Below are positions 59,056 through 64,000 of a stretch of 64,000 nt of DNA, piece by piece. How positions within the stretch are numbered: position 1 is the first letter of the stretch; the number at the start of each line of letters is the position of its first letter. A model generated the notes under the pieces. It was not told the origin of the DNA, made no database searches, and worked only from the letters and a program-made list of their open reading frames with translations. The translations under genes and the position numbers were made by a program. The DNA lies in NCBI GenBank assembly GCA_007844125.1, contig CM017567.1, forward strand, positions 7,396,783 to 7,460,782, read 5' to 3'. The stretch comes from Sinonovacula constricta. Its lineage: Eukaryota > Mollusca > Bivalvia > Cardiida > Solecurtidae.

Positions 59056-60990
59056 TGTAGTGGTGGTTCTTGAGGTGTTTTGGCCAAGATGAGATTCAAA
59101 GATGCAAACAATTACCAGTTAAACACATTACAATACCAGCTGCAGATATTAAATCAATTTTATTGTTATACCCTGATTGAAATATTTTAAGTGTTCTATT
59201 AACACCTTCCAGAACATAACTTTCTACCACTTCAGATGAAGTGTCATGCATATATGTATCATAAAAGTCTGATTGTTTCTTTCTTATCACAAGAACAATA
59301 GAGGCCAGTCACCATTCAGTTATGTTTACAGCATGGAAGTTTTTGTAATGTATAAAACAGTTACTGGTACAGTTTGAAAAGAGCTGTCAAAAGAAAGACT
59401 CTGGAGTGTTCAAATCCTTGATATCAACTTTATTGAAAGCATCATAGCATGCAACTCTTTACCTTACAAACAGAATGTATCTGCACTAACATTTTCTTAG
59501 TTGAACCAGAGCCATATTTCATCTAAAACCTAACCTCTAGCCTCGAACTCAATTATATAAGCAGGTAGTATGCCTAAAAGAGCTGCACAGTTTCAATGCT
59601 TAGGTAAATGAAATAAGGTATCCTTGTCCATAGAAAAATAAGCTAAATTGCCTCATGAGTTTCTGGTTCGCTATAGCTTTCAAGTCTACAATTGAATATC
59701 AAAATGTGGTGTATACATGTTCAACTTGTGCCAGTTAATAAATAACTTAATTCAGCATACTTGAAGGAACATCCCCACCCCCTTACACTGGTAATCAGGA
59801 TTTTTATAGTATGGGCATCTCATTTGTTTTATGTAAATTCTGTCCTAATATCAGCCAGGGCAGTTTCACATAAACCTTGCTGTGTCCCTCGCCAGTCCTT
59901 GCCAAGAACAGACGATGTTTTCAATGCCACAAAAGTATGGATTTAGAAGATTTCAGTTTTGACCACACCCTACCTCTGTTAGTTTAAACGTCCTACAGAT
60001 TGCCTATATCACATACATGTAACAATCTCTAACTTAATATCAGGGAATTGGGGCATTATTTTTGCATTAACCTATACGTTACCCTTTATAAAGATGATTT
60101 TGAACACAGTACTAATAGCAAAAGAAAAATCACTCTTAATTTTCATTCTTTGAAACTTTATAAAAAGTGCAATTATGGTCTCTGCTTAAAAGAAGAAATT
60201 GACATCAGAGCAGATTACCTGGATGACTATATAGCATTATTGCAAAGTAAATGGTCACATGAGTTTAAAAAGTTTAAAAATAGCCATCTCTGCAGGGTGG
60301 CTCAGATAGAAAGCATCTGTATGCAAGGACAAGTGGTGATTTATGCTTGCCTGTTCACACAGATCTAGGACATCAATGAACAGCATTTTGCAGGGCCTTT
60401 TCATGCAACAATGACTTATTTGGTTATTTGAGAAAAACAAAAGTATAGTTCAAGCTGTCAGATACCACCTTTTAAAATTCACACAGGAATTTTGCAGTGA
60501 TGCGCCAGTGTATTTCCTATCAAATCCAGTTAAACCTGATGGACAATTTTCAGTGCCAGTGTCGTCCTGAAGACATGACCATGCCATGAATGCTGTTGGG
60601 GTCAAATCAAGTTACCAAAGTCCAAATAACTAAGAAAAAATCCTGTACCTGTGAAAACTGCAACTTTGTTTTGTGACATGCCAACTCTATATGACAAATG
60701 ATCAAAGTCTGTTGATTGCTGAAAAAAGTCAATGAGTGTTTATGAAATTCAGTCATCAAAACTTAAAATAACATTGATTTATTTCAAAATGTACATGTTT
60801 TGCAGTAATTACATCATGGCTGAGCTATCTTCCCATGACTTCCCAATTGTGTGACTGAGTTTTTTCTGTGTGTACCACCATTTACCAGCTCATAAACTTG
60901 CTCACACTGTGGCTGTTCTTATCTTTTCAGGCACAAAACAGTGTTACATTTTGTATAACTCTAGCTAAAATATTCCAGTATTGCTTAATT
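59056..60990. other. Cyclase upstream intron, no exon recognised
   Basis: AT-rich. No segment encodes the helical region that normally precedes the [11 protein letters not shown] exon, nor TM1-6 segments. The open frame at 60048-60368 (plus) shows no known domain. Confidence 0.35.
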
Positions 60991-63385
60991 GCAGGTTCAT
61001 AAGCCCAGACAATAACAGACTCACAGCAGGTCATAAGCCCAGATAATAACAGACTCACTGCAGGTCATAAGCCCAGATAATAACAGATGCACATAAGGTC
61101 CATAAGCCCAGACAATAACAGACTCACAGCAGGTCCATAAGCCCAGAAAATAACAGACTCACAGCAGGTCCATAAGCCCAGATAATAACAGACTTACAGC
61201 AGGTCCATAAGCCCAGACAATAACAGACTCACAGCAGGTCATAAGCCCAGACAATAACAAACTCACTGCAGGTCCATAAGCCCAGATAATAACAAACTCA
61301 CAGCAGGTCCATAAGCCCAGACAATAACAAACTCACTGCAGGTCCATAAGCCCAGACAATAACAGTCTCACAGCAGGTCATAAGCCCAGACAATAACAGT
61401 CTCACAGCAGGTCCATAAGCCCAGACAATAACAAACTCACTGCAGGTCCATAAGCCCAGATAATAACAGACTCACAGCAGGTCCATAAGCCCAGATAATA
61501 ACAGACTCACAGCAGGTCCATAAGCCCAGACAATAACAGACTCACAGCAGGTCATAAGCCCAGACAATAACAGTCTCACAGCAGGTCCATAAGCCCAGAC
61601 AATAACAAACTCACTGCAGGTCCATAAGCCCAGATAATAACAGACTCACAGCAGGTCCATAAGCCCAGATAATAACAAACTCACTGCAGGTCCATAAGCC
61701 AAGATAATAACAGACTCACAGCAGGTCCATAAGCCCAGATAATAACAAACTCACTGCAAGTCCATAAGCCCAGACAATAACAGACTCACAGCAGGTCCAT
61801 AAGCCCAGATAATAACAGACTCACAGCAGGTCCATAAGCCCAGATAATAACAAACTCACTGCAGGTCCATAAGCCCAGACAATAACAGGCTCACAGCAGG
61901 TCCATAAGCCCAGACAATAACAGACTCACAGCAGGTCCATAAGCCCAGACAATAACAGACTCACAGCAGGTCCATAAGCCCAGATAATAACAAACTCACA
62001 GCAGGTCCATAAGCCCAGACAATAACAAACTCACTGCAGGTCCATAAGCCCAGACAATAACAAACTCACTGCAGGTCCATAAGCCCAGACAATAACAGTC
62101 TCACAGCAGGTCCATAAGCCCAGATAATAACAGACTCACAGCAGGTCCATAAGCCCAGACAATAACAAACTCACTGCAGGTCCATAAGCCCAGACAATAA
62201 CAGGCTCACAGCAGGTCCATAAGCCCAGATAATAACAGACTCACAGCAGGTCCATAAGCCCAGACAATAACAAACTCACTGCAGGTCCATAAGCCCAGAC
62301 AATAACAGGCTCACAGCAGGTCCATAAGCCCAGATAATAACAGACTCACAGCAGGTCCATAAGCCCAGACAATAACAAACTCACTGCAGGTCCATAAGCC
62401 CAGACAATAACAGTCTCACAGCAGGTCCATAAGCCCAGATAATAACAAACTCACTGCAGGTCCATAAGCCCAGACAATAACAGTCTCACAGCAGGTCCAT
62501 AAGCCCAGATAATAACAGACTCACAGCAGGTCCATAAGCCCAGATAATAACAAACTCACTGCAGGTCCATAAGCCCAGATAATAACAGACTCACAGCAGG
62601 TCCATAAGCCCAGATAATAACAGACTCACAGCAGGTCCATAAGCCCAGATAATAACAAACTCACTGCAGGTCCATAAGCCAAGATAATAACAGACTCACA
62701 GCAGGTCCATAAGCCCAGATAATAACAGACTCACAGCAGGTCCATAAGCCCAGACAATAACAAACTCACTGCAGGTCCATAAGCCAAGATAATAACAGAC
62801 TCACAGCAGGTCCATAAGCCCAGATAATAACAAACTCACTGCAGGTCCATAAGCCCAGACAATAACAGACTCACAGCAGGTCCATAAGCCAAGATAATAA
62901 CACTCACTGCAGGTCCATAAGCCCAGACAAAAACAAACTCACTGCAGGTCCATAAGCCCAGATAATAACAGACTCACAGCAGGTCCATAAGCCAAGAAAA
63001 TAACAGACTCACAGCAGGTCCATAAGCCCAGATAATAACAGACTCACAGCAGGTCCATAAGCCCAGACAATAACAGGCTCACTGCAGGTCCATAAGCCCA
63101 GACAATAACAGAATCACAACAGGTCCATAAGCCCAGACAATAACAGAATCACAACAGGTCCATAAGCCCAGATAATAACAGACTCACAGCAGGTCCATAA
63201 GCCCAGACAATAACAGGCTCACTGCAGGTCCATAAGCCCAGACAATAACAGACTCACAGCAGGTCCTTATGCCCAGACAATAACAGACTCACAGCAGGTC
63301 CTTATGCCCAGACAATAACAGACTCACTGCAGGTCCTTATGCCCAGATAAAAACAGACTCACTGCAGGTCCATATGCCCAGGCAA
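60991..63385. repeat. 35-bp minisatellite, about 68 copies
   Basis: Unit GCAGGTCCATAAGCCCAGAC then AATAACAGACTCACA, 35 bp, highly homogeneous over 2.4 kb. Two main unit classes differ by linked changes: CAGACTCACAGC versus CAAACTCACTGC. Left-edge units lack one base (GGTCATAAG) and right-edge units carry GGTCCTTATGCC, as expected of older, unhomogenised flanks. Confidence 0.96.
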
Positions 63386-63449
63386 CTACTGCTTGTCAAG
63401 GCAGACACAGGGTTTAGATCCAGAATATGCCCTGCAGACAGTGCTCTGA

Positions 63450-63905
63450 AATAACCTGGTTGACATGGTTATCAATATCTGTCCAAGTTTCATGATATTC
63501 TACCAGCTAGTTACCTAGAAATGGAAGCAGATGGAAAAGTGTGACGGACAGACCGACAGACTGAAGAAAACTAAATGATAAAAAAAAACAACTTGACAGG
63601 CATCATCACACTATGTTGGTTCATATTTGTTCCAAGTTTCATGAAATTCTGCCAGGTAGTTACTGAGAAATGGCTGCAGACAGATCTTTTTTTCTTCATT
63701 AAATAAAGGTCAATAACTCTGAAGAAAATTGACTTATCAAAAAAAGGAAATTGACAGGCATCATCACAGTTTCTTAGTTCATATTTGTTTTAAGTTTTAT
63801 GAAATTCTACCAGCCAGTTACGAAGAAATGGATGCAGACAGAAAAGTTTGACGGGCAGATGCCATTTCAATATCCCCTTCCTGATTTCATCGTCGGGGGA
63901 TAACA
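63450..63905. repeat. Dispersed repeat of three ~130-150-bp units with GGGGATAA end
   Basis: GTTCATATTTGTTCCAAGTT then TCATGAAATTCTGCCAGGTA recurs three times (63478, 63618, 63778 regions), each followed by GAAATGG.TGCAGA and GACAGAC. The right end reads ATCCCCTTCC...GGGGGATAA, the same terminal C-run/G-run hairpin design as other bivalve-type repeats in this window. Confidence 0.7.
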
Positions 63906-64000
63906 ATGTTATGACAAAGATAAATGTACTTGCCTTCTGGTGCATAAGGGCTATGCAATACATATTTGTCATATAAAATGTTTCAATTTTTTAAGGAATA

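Noticed and set aside
58670..59111. Poly-Met, poly-Ile and poly-Ser open frames
   Set aside because: Three-frame readings of a GAT microsatellite.
60991..63385. CRISPR-like look of a 35-bp regularly repeated array
   Set aside because: Units are contiguous with no unique spacers, and the genome is eukaryotic; it is a minisatellite.

Overview
The window is eukaryotic nuclear DNA, most likely from a bivalve mollusc. The evidence is short exons with GT-AG introns, AT-rich introns, many tandem and dispersed repeats of the kind common in bivalve genomes, tRNA-derived SINEs, and a multi-exon transmembrane adenylyl cyclase. The bivalve assignment is an inference from repeat style and gene content; the genus cannot be named from this sequence.

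Region 1-14 kb. The first 1.1 kb is an ~88-bp satellite whose unit carries a palindromic core. From about 1.5 to 13.95 kb, on the minus strand, lies the 3' part of an interferon-inducible IFI27/ISG12/IFI6-family gene. Its two exons (13781-13950 and 1689-1795) are joined in frame across a ~12 kb intron. Almost all of that intron is a 37-bp minisatellite of roughly 315 units. The unit closely resembles the gene's own exon/5'-splice-site junction, and intermediate units lie next to the exon. The array therefore seems to have been born by amplification of a splice donor, and it now places hundreds of donor-like sequences inside the transcribed intron. This is the most unusual thing in the window. 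The first exon(s) of this gene were not found.

Region 14-32 kb. No confident host gene. It holds a CA/CG microsatellite, a ~1 kb bivalve-type repeat with terminal inverted repeats, a 1.16 kb element with long inverted repeats enclosing a FLYWCH zinc-finger fragment (probably Mutator-like), a perfect 91-bp palindrome, a tRNA-derived SINE, and the decayed 3' end of a LINE-type reverse transcriptase ORF. The remainder is AT-rich unique sequence.

Region 32.9-64 kb, minus strand. The 3' seventeen coding exons of an ADCY5/6-type membrane adenylyl cyclase run from the start of C1a (56422) to the stop codon (32916). Every splice phase was checked by hand and the exons sum to 2478 nt (826 codons with stop), with all recognised catalytic residues of C1a and C2a present. 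The N-terminus and the first membrane cassette (TM1-6) lie beyond 64000. The introns carry a frameshifted Crypton-like tyrosine recombinase flanked by hairpins (41.0-43.0 kb), a second SINE, minisatellites of 33, 36 and 35 bp, a GAT microsatellite, bivalve-type tandem-dispersed repeats, and several copies of a short dispersed element.

The two host genes are unrelated in function: one belongs to an innate-immune family with short hydrophobic proteins, the other makes cAMP. They are convergent with nothing obvious; both are read from the minus strand and separated by ~19 kb of repeat-rich DNA.
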